Of a stretch of DNA of 64,000 nt, positions 25,212 to 34,144 are shown piece after piece; the first letter of the stretch is position 1, and each line of letters opens with the position of its first letter. The stretch comes from Halorientalis marina (GTDB taxonomy: Archaea; Halobacteriota; Halobacteria; Halobacteriales; Haloarculaceae), in assembly GCF_023028345.1 (NCBI RefSeq), contig NZ_CP095487.1, forward strand, positions 2,542,001 through 2,606,000, given 5' to 3'. The notes under the pieces were generated by a model. It saw only the letters and a list, made by a program, of their open reading frames with translations, made no database searches and was not told where the DNA came from. Both the position numbers and the translations under genes were made by a program.

Positions 25212-26144
25212 ATGAGCCGCCTCGCCCTGCGAACGCTCATGGCGGCAGTCGGGGTCTCCGTGCTGGTGTTCTACGCGGTGGTCGCCGGACTGGCCTACGT
25301 CCTGCTCGCGACGCTGTGGGCGAACCGGCCGCCGCTGGGGACGAGCCTCCTCATCGTCGCCGGGCTGACGGTCGTCTTTGGCTTCCTGAGCTACCAGTTC
25401 GGGCGGTCGGAGTTGCTCGCGAGCGTGGACGCAGTCGAGATTCCCCGACGGGACGCGCCGGAGCTGTACCGGCGTGTCGACGCCGTCGCGTCGCGGATGG
25501 CTATCGAGCCGCCACGCCTGCTGGTCGCGGAGATGGCGCTCCCGAACGCGATAGCGCTCGGCGGCCGCGGGAGTGGGATCGTCGCCGTCGACCGCTCGCT
25601 GTTCACGCTGCTCTCGCCCGACGAACTGGAGACCATCGTCGCCCACGAGTGTGCCCACCTGGAGAGCCGGGACAGTCTCGTCCAGACCCTGGCCTACAGC
25701 GCCATGCGGACCGTCGTCGGGTTCCTGACGCTCGCGCTGTTGCCGCTCCTGCTTTTCGCCACCGGGCTCGAACGCGGGCTGGCCTGGATTCGCGGCCGGC
25801 CGACGCGGTGGACGGACGGCTCCGTTGGCCGGTTTCGGGAGCTGGTGGGGTCCGCCGTTCTCCTCGTGCTCGTCGTCCTGACGCTGTTGATCCGGGCACA
25901 CTCCCGGCGACGCGAGTTCGCGGCCGACGACCGCGCGGCGACCGTGACCGGGAAGCCGCTGGCGCTCGCCCGCGCGCTCTCGAAGATCGACCGCGTCTCG
26001 GACCCGGACTGGAGCCTGCTCTCGCCGCTTTACACCCGCGGCGACGAGGAGGGAACGCTGGGCCGAATCTTCTCGACACATCCCGATACCGACGAGCGGG
26101 TCGAGCGCCTCGTCGAGCGGGCACGCGGCCGCCACCGGGCGTGA
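25212..26144 (+). CDS. htpX: HtpX-like M48 membrane zinc protease
   Basis: This 310-aa protease of the cell membrane probably degrades damaged membrane proteins. Two N-terminal hydrophobic segments (residues 7-30 and 43-62) precede the catalytic HECAH at 145-149; after it come two more hydrophobic segments (165-185 and 213-232) and the third-ligand region RRREFAADDRA. NAIALGGRGSGIVAVDRSL is also typical of M48B. The start is the ATG at 25212, just before the first membrane segment; the possible extension to 25062 is unlike the family. Confidence 0.9.
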   Translation: MSRLALRTLMAAVGVSVLVFYAVVAGLAYVLLATLWANRPPLGTSLLIVAGLTVVFGFLSYQFGRSELLASVDAVEIPRRDAPELYRRVDAVASRMAIEPPRLLVAEMALPNAIALGGRGSGIVAVDRSLFTLLSPDELETIVAHECAHLESRDSLVQTLAYSAMRTVVGFLTLALLPLLLFATGLERGLAWIRGRPTRWTDGSVGRFRELVGSAVLLVLVVLTLLIRAHSRRREFAADDRAATVTGKPLALARALSKIDRVSDPDWSLLSPLYTRGDEEGTLGRIFSTHPDTDERVERLVERARGRHRA

Positions 26145-26153
26145 CTGCCCGTG

Positions 26154-26447
26154 TCACCGGTCGGCGAACCGCTCGTACAGCGGCCGTGTGATACGCTCGA
26201 CCCGACAGGCCCGCTCGCCGGTTGCGTACGTCGACGGGTGGGGCGGAGAGGCGTACCGATAACACTCGGTTCGCATGTGCCCGCCCTCCAGCCCTCGTGT
26301 CGTCGCCGGGGCGTAGGTCACCACGTCGACGACGGGCGTGGCCGCCCAGTCGGTCGCCGCGAGGTAGCGGCGAACGCGGCCGGTCCAGTCGCCGGCGACC
26401 GGGCGGAGCCGAACCGACGACGGTGTCGCTGTCATCGGCGGCTGCAT
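26154..26447 (-). CDS. Small uncharacterised protein
   Basis: The reading frame from ATG 26447 gives 97 aa (MQPPMTATPSSVRLRPVAG); an internal ATG at 26435 gives 93 aa. It contains VRRYLAATDWAATPVVDVVTYAP, GGHMRTECYRYASPPHP and CRVERITRPLYERF, with two cysteines, many aromatics and less acid than its neighbours. I do not recognise it. It is convergent with htpX (9 bp between stops) and divergent from the lipoprotein gene. Minus-strand GGGTTTTTGTTG at about 26460-26473 may be a poor TATA element. It could still be a spurious frame. Confidence 0.45.
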   Translation of the reverse strand: MQPPMTATPSSVRLRPVAGDWTGRVRRYLAATDWAATPVVDVVTYAPATTRGLEGGHMRTECYRYASPPHPSTYATGERACRVERITRPLYERFADR

Positions 26448-26545
26448 AGACGGGGCGACAACAAAAACCCGGCGTGCAGAGGGGTATTTCTCCGGGAACA
26501 CTCGGTTCAGCTCCCGGATATTAACCAAAGGAATAACATTGGGCA

Positions 26546-27592
26546 ATGAATACACGACGTATGGGCAAGTCAGACCGAAGCCGGCGGTCGTTTCTCCAGG
26601 CGACGGCCGGTCTCGCGACGGTTGTGGCGGCGGGCAGTACGGCGGGATGTCTCGACTCGGTTCCGCTCATCGGTGGCGGCGGGTCGCTGAGTGCCGTCCC
26701 CGAGGACACGAACGGGGTCGTGTACGCCGACATCGACGCGATCCGGGAGGACGAGGGCGTCCGGACGGTGACGGACGCGTACCTGAGCGCCCGGAGCGAG
26801 TCCGAGTGGTACGACGGCCCGGAGGACTACGAGGAGGCACTGGAGGAGTTCGAAGACGAGTCGGACCTCGACCCCGAGGGGGCCCACGAGATCGTCGCCT
26901 TCGCCGAGTACGGCGGGGAGTACAGCCTCGTCGACAACGAGTACACGGCGGTCATCGTCGACGCCGACTGGGACGTCGACGACGTGGTCGACAGCATCGA
27001 AGAGGACAACAACTACGAGTTCGACGAGGAGGAGCACTCGGGCCAACCGTTCTACGAACCCGACGAGGACTACGGGTCGTACATCGGCGTCCTCGGCGAC
27101 GACCGGATGGTCATCGGGCAGGAGGACGCGGTGGAGGACGCCATCGACGCCGACCAGGGCGAGGACGACGGCATCGAGGACGAACTGGACGGCGCCTACT
27201 CGAACACGCGCTCCGCGCCGGTCCGGTACGCGAGCATCATGCCCGATCCCGGAGAGCACGACAGCGTCCCCGAATCGTACGGTCGCGGCGAGGACGAGGT
27301 CGATCTCGGCGTCCTCGAAGACGTGACGACGGTCGCCGGTGCGGTCTACGCCGAGGGGGACACTCGCGGCGTCGAGGTGACGATGACCGCCGAGGACACG
27401 GACACCGCCGAGAACCTCACGGACATCGTCGAGGGCGCGATCAGCTACGCCGAGGAGAACACCTACGACGAGACCGCGGCGGCGCTCCTCGGAGACCTGG
27501 AAGTCTCGCAAAACGGGACGGACGTGACCGTCTCCTTCGAGCGGACCATCGACGAACTCGAGGACCTCATCGACGAGAACATGGGCCAGTGA
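26546..27592 (+). CDS. Tat-exported lipoprotein, unknown function
   Basis: This 348-aa protein has a twin-arginine signal (SRRSFLQATAGLATVVAAG) followed by a lipobox STAGC, so it is exported folded and lipid-modified on Cys at about residue 34. The mature part is extremely acidic: ADIDAIREDEGVRTVTDAYL, YTAVIVDADWDVDDVVDSIE and GVLGDDRMVIGQEDAVEDAI, which suggests two ferredoxin-like substrate-binding lobes seen in other haloarchaeal lipoproteins. Start ATG 26546 lies about 27 bp after a TATA-like GGATATTAACC at 26517-26526; ATG 26561 is an alternative. No transporter genes are adjacent. Confidence 0.82.
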   Translation: MNTRRMGKSDRSRRSFLQATAGLATVVAAGSTAGCLDSVPLIGGGGSLSAVPEDTNGVVYADIDAIREDEGVRTVTDAYLSARSESEWYDGPEDYEEALEEFEDESDLDPEGAHEIVAFAEYGGEYSLVDNEYTAVIVDADWDVDDVVDSIEEDNNYEFDEEEHSGQPFYEPDEDYGSYIGVLGDDRMVIGQEDAVEDAIDADQGEDDGIEDELDGAYSNTRSAPVRYASIMPDPGEHDSVPESYGRGEDEVDLGVLEDVTTVAGAVYAEGDTRGVEVTMTAEDTDTAENLTDIVEGAISYAEENTYDETAAALLGDLEVSQNGTDVTVSFERTIDELEDLIDENMGQ

Positions 27593-27619
27593 GGCCGAGC
27601 CGAGACGTCGGACGCGAGC

Positions 27620-28339
27620 TTACAGGAAGTCGCTGACGCCGACGTCGCCGCCATCGTCGTCGCCCCCGCCACCGCCGGGCAGTTCTTCGGCGATCTTCTC
27701 CGCGAGGCTCTCGAAGTCACGGTTCTGGTACCAGACGACGCCCGGGCCGGCGAACTGCTGGACTTTCCCCTCGTCGCCGAAAGCCCGGCTCTTCATGCCA
27801 CCGACGCGGTTGGTCGTGTACTGGACCGTCGAGTCGAACGCGACGACGTGGTCGCTGTCGACGTTGAACTGCTCGCCCTGTTCGAGTTCGACCCGTTCCA
27901 TCTCCCCGTAGCTGTCGAAGAACACGTGGCCGGTCCCCGAGAGCTTCAGCAGGAAGGTGCTCCCGCTGCGGAAGAACTTCGAGGCGCCCTGGAACTCGGT
28001 GTCGACTTCGACGTTCGGCTCGGCGGCGAGGAAGGCCCCGGACTGGGCGTACATCGTCTGGTTGTTGAGGAACCGGTCCTGGACGGCGCCCGGCGCGGGC
28101 GGCGCGAGCGTGACCGTTCCCGGCTGCTGAGCCGTGAACGTGTTCATGAACAGCGATTCCCCGCCGAGGGCCGCGCGCTTGGCCGAATCCAGCAGCCCAC
28201 CGCCGCCGGTGTCGGTCGACATCTGAATCCCCGGCGTGTAACTGATCATCGCACCCGGTTCCGCGACGATCTGTTCGTTCGTGTCCAGTTGCACCTCGAC
28301 ATCCGCGAACCCGTTCTCACCGCTGATTTCGTACTCCAT
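27620..28339 (-). CDS. AIM24/TIGR00266-family protein
   Basis: This 239-aa protein has a β-rich AIM24-like fold. Indicative segments are VEVQLDTNEQIVAEPGAMISYTPG, GGESLFMNTFTAQQPGTVTLAPPAPG, FFRSGSTFLLKLSGTGHVFFDSYG and VDSDHVVAFDSTVQYTTNRVGG. It ends in a Gly/Asp-rich tail and VSDFL. The family is named for a yeast mitochondrial biogenesis protein, but its prokaryotic role is not established. It is divergent from agl23 across 134 bp. No membrane segment or signal peptide. Confidence 0.87.
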   Translation of the reverse strand: MEYEISGENGFADVEVQLDTNEQIVAEPGAMISYTPGIQMSTDTGGGGLLDSAKRAALGGESLFMNTFTAQQPGTVTLAPPAPGAVQDRFLNNQTMYAQSGAFLAAEPNVEVDTEFQGASKFFRSGSTFLLKLSGTGHVFFDSYGEMERVELEQGEQFNVDSDHVVAFDSTVQYTTNRVGGMKSRAFGDEGKVQQFAGPGVVWYQNRDFESLAEKIAEELPGGGGGDDDGGDVGVSDFL

Positions 28340-28473
28340 GTGCTATCGTGGCCGTCGCCGGCCGTATCTGTCTGCCTGTTTGCTTACTGTAATGATAATA
28401 CTTGTGCTATTTCACGACTCGTCACGGCGATGGACATCGAAAGCCTATCTTCGCTGGCCGGAAACCACGAGAT

Positions 28474-30225
28474 ATGGCCGGCATCCAAGCGTGGACCGAG
28501 ACCGTCGACGACCGGCTATCCGCGGTCGGTCTCGACCGCGTGACCGCGGCGGTCTGGGGGCTCGTGGTCGCCGGTCTCCTCGCGCGTCTCGTCGCGCTCG
28601 GGGCCCGCGTCGCGCACTTCGACGAGGGACGGGTCGGCTACTGGATCGGTCGATACGTCGAGACCGGCGACTTCCACTACCGCTACATCATTCACGGCCC
28701 GTTCGTCCAGCACGTCGACCACCTCGTGTTCTCCCTGTTCGGCGCGAACGACTTCACCCTCCGGCTGGTCGTCGCAGTCGTCGGCGCCGCCCTCCCACTC
28801 GTCGTCCTCCTCTTTCGGGAGCACCTCGACGGGACGGAGCTGGTCGTTGCCGCGCTCTTTCTCGCCGGCAATCCCATCCTCCTGTACTACTCACGCTTTT
28901 TCCGTAGTACCGTCCCCGTCGCCGTCTTCGCGTTCGCCGCCTTCGGCTTCGCCGTCCGGTACTGGGACACGCGCCGCGCCCGCTATCTCTACGCCTTCAG
29001 CGTCCTCCTCGCGCTCGCGTTCACCGCGAAGGAGAACGCCGCCGTCTACGTCCTCGTCTGGCTCGGTGCGAGCGGCCTCCTGCTCGACCACGAACTCTTC
29101 CGCCCGCGGTCGGCCGCCACCGGCACCGAGGTACTCCGGGACTGGTGGGACCGCAACGTTCGCCGTCGCGAGCTCCGCCGCGACCTGCCGCGGTTTCTCG
29201 GCCACGTCGTCGTGATTGTCCTCCTCTTCGCCGCCGTGATCCTGTTTTTCTACGCGCCACGCGCCGGCTCGCCCGGTGGCGTGGGCCTGTACAACGCCGT
29301 CGGAAACCCCGGGCTGTTCCCGGAGGTCGTCGACGCCACGGTCGCCGACCTCGAGGAGGGGTACGGCTACTGGTTCGGCGGCGCGACCGAATCCGGCCAC
29401 CGGTCCTCGCTCGTCGACAAGTACGTCGGCTTCAGCGAGCGACTGGTCGGGACGCTCGCGACCTACGCGGCAGTGCTCGTCGGATTCGCCGTCGCCGGGT
29501 TCCTGAAAGAGCGGTTCGCGTCCGCGAACCCCCGCAACCTCGTGATGTTCGCGAGCTACTGGGGCGCCGTCAGTTTCGTCGGCTACCCCCTCGGGACGGA
29601 CATCTACGGCCCCTGGCTCGCCGTGAACGTCGTCGTCCCGCTCACGATTCCCGCCGCCGTTGCCCTCGCCACCGTGCTCCGCTGGGGGCGAGACGCCCTC
29701 GCCCGCGAGGATTCCGTGAGTCTCGCCGTCGCCGTCTTCGTCGTGGTGCTGACCGTCTCCCAGATGGCGTTTCTCGGCGTCAGCTCCGCCTACGCGTCGC
29801 CCCTCGACGACGAGAACATGGTCCAGTACGCCCAGCCCGGCGACGACATGAAACCGGCCCTGCGGGAGATGGGTGCCGCCGCCGCTGACACCGACGGCAC
29901 CGACGTGCTGCTCTATGGTTCCTACTTCGTCTCGGACGGTGCGAATCCCGACTCAGAGTACCAGCCCGCGTGTGCTAACTGGTTCCAGTCGCTCCCGCTC
30001 CCGTGGTACTTCCAGGTCCACGACGCGACCGTCGATTGTGCCCGGACGGTCGGCGAGATAGCCGAGGACGGCGACGCCCCGCCGGTCGTCATCACCCGCC
30101 GCTCCGAACTGGAAAACGTCAGCGCGGCCGTCCCCGACTACGAGACCCGGACCTACCAGCTCCGTCGCTACGGCACCGAAGTCACGATTTTCGTCGACCC
30201 CGAGTACGCCACCGAATCGTCGTGA
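28474..30225 (+). CDS. agl23: Flippase activity-associated protein Agl23 (TIGR03663, GT-C fold)
   Basis: This 583-aa polytopic membrane protein has an ArnT/PMT-like (GT-C) organisation: an early FDEGRVGYWIGRYVETGDFHY loop with acidic residues just after the first helix, LFLAGNPILLYYSRFFRSTVPVAV, and FTAKENAAVYVLVW; about ten hydrophobic segments follow and an extracytoplasmic C-terminal domain. This pattern is that of TIGR03663, named Agl23, associated with lipid-linked glycan transport in haloarchaeal N-glycosylation. No other agl gene lies nearby. The start is the ATG at 28474, after which family-like sequence begins; 28402 is an unlikely extension. It could serve glycosylation of the S-layer proteins in this window, by inference only. 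Confidence 0.8.
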   Translation: MAGIQAWTETVDDRLSAVGLDRVTAAVWGLVVAGLLARLVALGARVAHFDEGRVGYWIGRYVETGDFHYRYIIHGPFVQHVDHLVFSLFGANDFTLRLVVAVVGAALPLVVLLFREHLDGTELVVAALFLAGNPILLYYSRFFRSTVPVAVFAFAAFGFAVRYWDTRRARYLYAFSVLLALAFTAKENAAVYVLVWLGASGLLLDHELFRPRSAATGTEVLRDWWDRNVRRRELRRDLPRFLGHVVVIVLLFAAVILFFYAPRAGSPGGVGLYNAVGNPGLFPEVVDATVADLEEGYGYWFGGATESGHRSSLVDKYVGFSERLVGTLATYAAVLVGFAVAGFLKERFASANPRNLVMFASYWGAVSFVGYPLGTDIYGPWLAVNVVVPLTIPAAVALATVLRWGRDALAREDSVSLAVAVFVVVLTVSQMAFLGVSSAYASPLDDENMVQYAQPGDDMKPALREMGAAAADTDGTDVLLYGSYFVSDGANPDSEYQPACANWFQSLPLPWYFQVHDATVDCARTVGEIAEDGDAPPVVITRRSELENVSAAVPDYETRTYQLRRYGTEVTIFVDPEYATESS

Positions 30226-30270
30226 AGCTCGGCACTCCCTCGTCTCCTTCAGAATCAGGAAGGCTGCGAG

Positions 30271-30345
30271 TGGGTTGGGGCGGATTTGAACCGCCGGCTT
30301 CCTCCGTGTGAAGGAGGTATCATAACCGGACTAGATCACCAACCC
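30271..30345 (-). tRNA. tRNA-Val (anticodon CAC)
   Basis: Read on the minus strand it folds as a full cloverleaf: acceptor GGGTTGG with CCAACCC, anticodon stem CCTCC/GGAGG around loop TTCACAC (anticodon CAC), a 5-nt variable loop, T-stem GGCGG/CCGCC around TTCAAAT, discriminator A at 30271. CCA is not encoded and there is no intron. It is convergent with agl23. Confidence 0.95.
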
Positions 30346-30397
30346 GGGCGGGTGATGGTATCCGTGCCCGCGACTTAAGGGTTGCTTTCGACCCCCG

Positions 30398-30652
30398 CTA
30401 CGCCGACCGAACCGCCGCCAGTTTCTCCCGGCCCTCGGCCACCGCGCGGCGTGCCTCCGCCCGCGCTCTCATCACAGCCTTCTCCGCCTTCGCCCGAACC
30501 GCCTCGCCCCGAGTCGGCTCCGGGTCCTCGTCCTCACCGGTCAGGCGCTCGATCCGCTCGGTGACGGGCGCCAGCTCCTCCCGAACACCACGCATCGTCG
30601 TCTCTCCCGCTCGCTTCGCGTAGTATCGTGCGTCTTCGAAGTATCTGTTCAT
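30398..30652 (-). CDS. DUF7553-like small helical protein
   Basis: This 84-aa protein starts MNRYFEDARYYAKRAGETTM, followed by a charged helix (VREELAPVTERIERLTG, an acidic loop, then AKAEKAVMRARAEARRAVAEG). It resembles a small conserved haloarchaeal family I know as DUF7553. No function is known; the pattern suggests a helical hairpin. A minus-strand TATA-like GGTTTTATTTG at about 30671-30683 ends about 20 bp before the start, which supports ATG 30652 over the in-frame start at 30748. Confidence 0.7.
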   Translation of the reverse strand: MNRYFEDARYYAKRAGETTMRGVREELAPVTERIERLTGEDEDPEPTRGEAVRAKAEKAVMRARAEARRAVAEGREKLAAVRSA

Positions 30653-30788
30653 ATGTGACCTTACGTCGACAACAAATAAAACCCTTGTGGCGGACTGCTC
30701 GTCGAATCGACCGACGACGGCGGGAGTCGTGGAGACCGGGAACGCCACGAACGGTCATTCGGGCGGGGAACCACAACGTTTTAGTATC

Positions 30789-30806
30789 TTTTAGGTGAAC
30801 CTAAAA
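30789..30806. promoter_or_regulatory. DtxR/SirR-like operator (perfect 18-bp palindrome)
   Basis: TTTTAGGT-GA-ACCTAAAA has two perfect 8-bp arms. It closely resembles the TTAGG...CCTAA operators of DtxR/IdeR/SirR metal-dependent repressors, including haloarchaeal Idr proteins. A further GTTTTAG half-site lies at 30778-30784. It lies between the DUF7553-like gene (137 bp before its start, divergent) and the MBL hydrolase (137 bp before its start). No metal transporter is adjacent. Confidence 0.65.
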
Positions 30807-30943
30807 CCAGGCCGACGGAGGTCGTCGGCCCGTGTCTGTCCCAACCATGCACGTCAGACGACGGCGTCGGTGACCGTGGGCATCGGTTCCCCGTCGTCCG
30901 GTTCGACACAAACTAGTAGTGAGCGGCAGTGCTACGGAGTACC

Positions 30944-31894
30944 ATGTTCACCCGACTCTCGATTCCGACGCCGTTCCAGGTCGGGCCGGTCAACGCGTAC
31001 CTCGCCGGTCGGACGCTCGTCGACCCCGGCCCGGACAGCGAGGAGGCCTGGTCGGCGCTCCTCGACGCGCTCGAAGAGCGGGAACTCGCCCCCGGCGACA
31101 TCGATCGCGTCCTCGTCACGCACCCCCATCCCGACCACTTCGGGCTGGCAGCGCGACTGTCCGACGCGGGTGCGACGGTCGTCGCCAGCGAACCAGCAGC
31201 GGCGATCATGCGGGACTTCCGCGGCCGCTACGACCACGAGGCCGCGTTCTTCACCGATTTCTTCGAACGCTGTGGCATGGCCGAACGGACCGCCGACACC
31301 GTGACGGACCTGCCCGAAGCGTACATCCGCTACGCCCCGGACGTCGAGACCGACCGCGCGGTCCGCGACGGCGATACGCTCGTCGTCCAGAACACGACCC
31401 TGGACGTGCTCGTCGTGAGCGGGCACGCCGAAGGGGAAGCGATCTTCGACTACGAGGCCGAGGGGGACCGCCACGCCATCGTCGGCGACCACGTCCTCGC
31501 GGAGATTACCCCCAACCCCTTCCTGCTGCCCCCGCCCGAGGCGGGCGGCGACCGGCCGCCGGTCCTCCCGGCGTTCAATCGCTCGCTCGAACGGCTCCGC
31601 GACCGCGAGTTCGACCGCCTGCTCACCGGCCACCGCGACCCCGTGACTGCGCCGAGCGAGCGCGTCTCGGACATCCTCGCCGCGCACGAGGAACGAACCG
31701 AAAACGTCCGGGCGCTCGTCGACGGCCCGACGACACCCGTAGACGTAATGGAAGGGCTGTTCGGCGACCTCCCGATCACCGAGTACTTCGCCGGCATGAG
31801 CGAGGCCGTCGGCCACCTCGACGTGCTGGAAGCCCGCGGCGCCGTGACCGCCCGTGAACGGGGTGGACTGCTCGTCTACGAGCCGAGTTCATAA
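30944..31894 (+). CDS. MBL-fold metallo-hydrolase
   Basis: This 316-aa protein has a metallo-β-lactamase fold (residues 1-230): FQVGPVNAYLAGRTLVDPGP at the start, the metal-binding HPHPDHFG (HxHxDH) at about 65-72, VVSGHAEGEAIFDYEAEGD, then VGDHVL and LLTGHRDPV supplying further ligands. The C-terminal 70 residues form a winged-helix-like domain as in glyoxalase II/LACTB2-type proteins (VDVMEGLFGDLPITEYFAGM...GHLDVLEARGAV). Substrate unknown. Start ATG 30944 is preferred to 30929 because it begins at the first β-strand. A leader with a hairpin (GCCGAC...GTCGGC, 30811-30829) and a possible metal operator lie upstream. Confidence 0.88.
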   Translation: MFTRLSIPTPFQVGPVNAYLAGRTLVDPGPDSEEAWSALLDALEERELAPGDIDRVLVTHPHPDHFGLAARLSDAGATVVASEPAAAIMRDFRGRYDHEAAFFTDFFERCGMAERTADTVTDLPEAYIRYAPDVETDRAVRDGDTLVVQNTTLDVLVVSGHAEGEAIFDYEAEGDRHAIVGDHVLAEITPNPFLLPPPEAGGDRPPVLPAFNRSLERLRDREFDRLLTGHRDPVTAPSERVSDILAAHEERTENVRALVDGPTTPVDVMEGLFGDLPITEYFAGMSEAVGHLDVLEARGAVTARERGGLLVYEPSS

Positions 31895-31917
31895 AAGGGA
31901 CCCTGTATGGGCGGGGA

Positions 31918-31927
31918 TATTATAAAC
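31918..31927 (+). promoter_or_regulatory. TATA box of the NmrA-like gene
   Basis: TATTATAAAC is centred about 29 bp upstream of the ATG at 31952, as expected for a leaderless transcript. Confidence 0.6.
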
Positions 31928-31951
31928 TCCTCTCCGGTATAGCGAATCCAT

Positions 31952-32851
31952 ATGAGCACTCGGGGGGTGCTCGTCGTCGGCGCGACCGGAACCCAGGGGG
32001 GAGCGGTCGCGCGCCGACTGCTCGACGACGACCACGACTTCGAGGTGTACGGGCTGACCCGCGACCCGTCGTCGCGGGCGGCACGGCACCTCGCCGAACG
32101 CGGTGTCCGTATCGTCAGGGGGAACCTGTGGGAACCGTCGACGCTCGTCTCCGCGATGGAGCCAGTCGACGCCGTCTACGGCATGACCGACTACTGGGAG
32201 GCCGGCTCCGACGGCGAAATAACACAGGGCATCAATCTCGCGAACGCGGCGGCCGACGCCGGCGTCGACCGGTTCGTCTTCGGCTCCGTCGCCGGCGCTG
32301 GGGAGCGCCCGGACGTCCCGATGATCGAGACGAAAGCCCGGATCGAACGCCACATCGACCGGCTCGGCCTCCCGGCCACCGTGATCCGGCCCGGGTACTT
32401 CGTCCAGAACTTCGCGCTCCGGCGCGAGGACATCCTCGACGGGACGCTCGCGCTCCCGCTCGCGCCCGGCCGGAGCCTCCCACTCGCGGATACCTTCGAC
32501 ATCGGGCGACTGGTCGTTCGGGCGCTGCTCGAACCGGATACCTACGAAGGCGCGTCGATCCCACTCGTCGGCGAGCGACTCACACTGGCTGCCATTGCCG
32601 ACACCGTCGGGCGCGTCCTCGGCCGGGCGGTCGAACCGGTCCACATCCCAATCGACGTGGCCCGAGCCGAGGTCGGCGACGCGTACGCCGACCTCTTCGA
32701 GTGGTACAACGCGGCGACCCACGAGGGAGCGGTCCGCGACCTCGAACGCACGTACGACTTCGTGCCGACGCCACTGTCGGAGTACCTGCTCGATACGGAC
32801 TGGGTGCGCCGCGAACTGCCCGAAGAGGGTGAAAAACAGGCGGTTCAGTAG
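31952..32851 (+). CDS. NmrA-like NAD(P)-binding protein
   Basis: This 299-aa protein is an atypical short-chain dehydrogenase. The dinucleotide loop VVGATGTQGGAVARRLL lies at residues 8-24, and VYGLTRDPSSRAARHLAERG, DAVYGMTDYWEAG, FVFGSVAGAG and VIRPGYFVQNF follow in the order typical of NmrA/HSCARG proteins. These usually sense NADP(H) redox state or reduce small substrates; the canonical catalytic YxxxK is not evident. Its 3' end overlaps the convergent cobalamin adenosyltransferase gene by 7 bp. Confidence 0.88.
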   Translation: MSTRGVLVVGATGTQGGAVARRLLDDDHDFEVYGLTRDPSSRAARHLAERGVRIVRGNLWEPSTLVSAMEPVDAVYGMTDYWEAGSDGEITQGINLANAAADAGVDRFVFGSVAGAGERPDVPMIETKARIERHIDRLGLPATVIRPGYFVQNFALRREDILDGTLALPLAPGRSLPLADTFDIGRLVVRALLEPDTYEGASIPLVGERLTLAAIADTVGRVLGRAVEPVHIPIDVARAEVGDAYADLFEWYNAATHEGAVRDLERTYDFVPTPLSEYLLDTDWVRRELPEEGEKQAVQ

Positions 32852-33381
32852 CTCGGGCTCTCCTCACGGACGCCTTCGCGTTTGTTCACGACCCGCGCGA
32901 TAGTGAACAGACAGTCCGAGAGGCGGTTCAGGTAGACGATGGCGGCGTCGTTGACGCCGGCTTCCTCGGAGGCGAAGGAGACGGCGCGACGCTCGGCCCG
33001 CCGACAGACCGCACGCGCGTGGTGGAGTTTCGTGCCCGGCTCGCTCCCGCTCGGGAGGAGGAACGACTCCAGTGGGTCGAGTTCGTCCTCGTAGCCGTCC
33101 ATCCACGCCTCCAGCTGATCGACGTGTTCGTCGGTGACTTGCGGGTCGTCGGCGTCGGGCTCGGGGTTGGCGAAGTCGGCCTGGACGATGTGGAGGTGGT
33201 TCTGTATCTCGCGAAGCTGGTCGTCGATGTCGTCGTAGCCGGTAGGTCGGACGACGCCGACGAGCGCGTTCACTTCGTCGACGGTCCCGTACGCCTCGAT
33301 TCGGGGGCTCGCCTTCGAGACGCGGTCCATCGTCCGAAGGTCGGTCATCCCCTCGTCACCGCGCCCGGTGTAAATCTTCAT
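32845..33381 (-). CDS. pduO: PduO-type cob(I)alamin adenosyltransferase
   Basis: This 178-aa enzyme transfers the adenosyl group of ATP to cob(I)alamin or cobyrinic acid diamide. Family landmarks are KIYTGRGDEGMTDL (residues 2-15), RIEAYGTVDEVNALVG (27-42), HHARAVCRRAERRAVSF and LNRLSDCLFTIARVVN. It is a trimeric helical bundle in this family. The gene is isolated from any cobalamin cluster and ends in a tail-to-tail overlap with the NmrA-like gene. Confidence 0.92.
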   Translation of the reverse strand: MKIYTGRGDEGMTDLRTMDRVSKASPRIEAYGTVDEVNALVGVVRPTGYDDIDDQLREIQNHLHIVQADFANPEPDADDPQVTDEHVDQLEAWMDGYEDELDPLESFLLPSGSEPGTKLHHARAVCRRAERRAVSFASEEAGVNDAAIVYLNRLSDCLFTIARVVNKREGVREESPSY

Positions 33382-33466
33382 ATCGGAGGCTAGGGAGCCA
33401 GCGTCTTATAGCCACCCGACGGGCTCGTGCGAACCACCTTTGGTCGCGGCCCACCGACACGTGGGT

Positions 33467-34090
33467 ATGGTCTCCGTCCGCAGTCCCACGCTGACGACGC
33501 TCGCGCTGTTCGCCGTCGTCTTCCTGCTGGAGACGGTCGTCGGTCTCCTCGCGCTGCTCGGTCTCGGGGGCACCTGGAGCGTGCTGTTCGTCCTCTCGGC
33601 GCCGCTGGCCGAGCACCCGTGGACGCTCGTGACGAGCGTCTACGCCCACGCCGGGGTCAGCCACCTCGTCGCGAACGCGCTCGCGCTCCTGGTACCCGGA
33701 TTCGTGCTCGAACGCGCGACGACGCGGCTGCGCTATCACGCCTTCTTCGTCGGCTCGGGGCTGCTCGCCGGCGTCGCCGAGGTTACGCTCGGCGGGCTGG
33801 TCGGCACACCAGCCGGCGTGCTGGGCGCGAGCGGTGCCGTCTTCGCCGTCATCGGCTATCTCCTCACGAGCAATCGGCTCACCGACGCCGTGGTACGGGG
33901 CGTCTCGCTGTCCCCGAACGTCCAGTTCGTCCTGTTCGCACTGCTCGCGGTCCTGGTGACGGTCGCGACCGGTTCCCCCGGCGTCGCCCTCGTCGCCCAC
34001 TTCACCGGCCTGTTCGTGGGACTCGTGTCCGGCCGCCTCCACCTGCTTCGAACGGGGACCGCCCGTGCCGACCGCACACCCCGTAGCTGA
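33467..34090 (+). CDS. Rhomboid-family intramembrane serine protease
   Basis: This 207-aa protein has about six membrane helices. The catalytic serine is S122 in LGASGAVFA (GxSG) and the histidine is H178 in LVAHFTGLFVGL; H66 and N70 in SHLVANALAL match the oxyanion-side HxxxN. Such proteases cut membrane proteins; a Haloferax rhomboid affects S-layer glycosylation, so a link to the envelope is possible but unproved. Start ATG 33467 gives a short charged N-terminus before helix 1. The gene is convergent with the large kinase. Confidence 0.9.
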   Translation: MVSVRSPTLTTLALFAVVFLLETVVGLLALLGLGGTWSVLFVLSAPLAEHPWTLVTSVYAHAGVSHLVANALALLVPGFVLERATTRLRYHAFFVGSGLLAGVAEVTLGGLVGTPAGVLGASGAVFAVIGYLLTSNRLTDAVVRGVSLSPNVQFVLFALLAVLVTVATGSPGVALVAHFTGLFVGLVSGRLHLLRTGTARADRTPRS

Positions 34091-34144
34091 GCGTCCCGAT
34101 TCGAGAGGGATGCAGTGGTGGAGGGCGGCCTGAGAGGGTACCGC

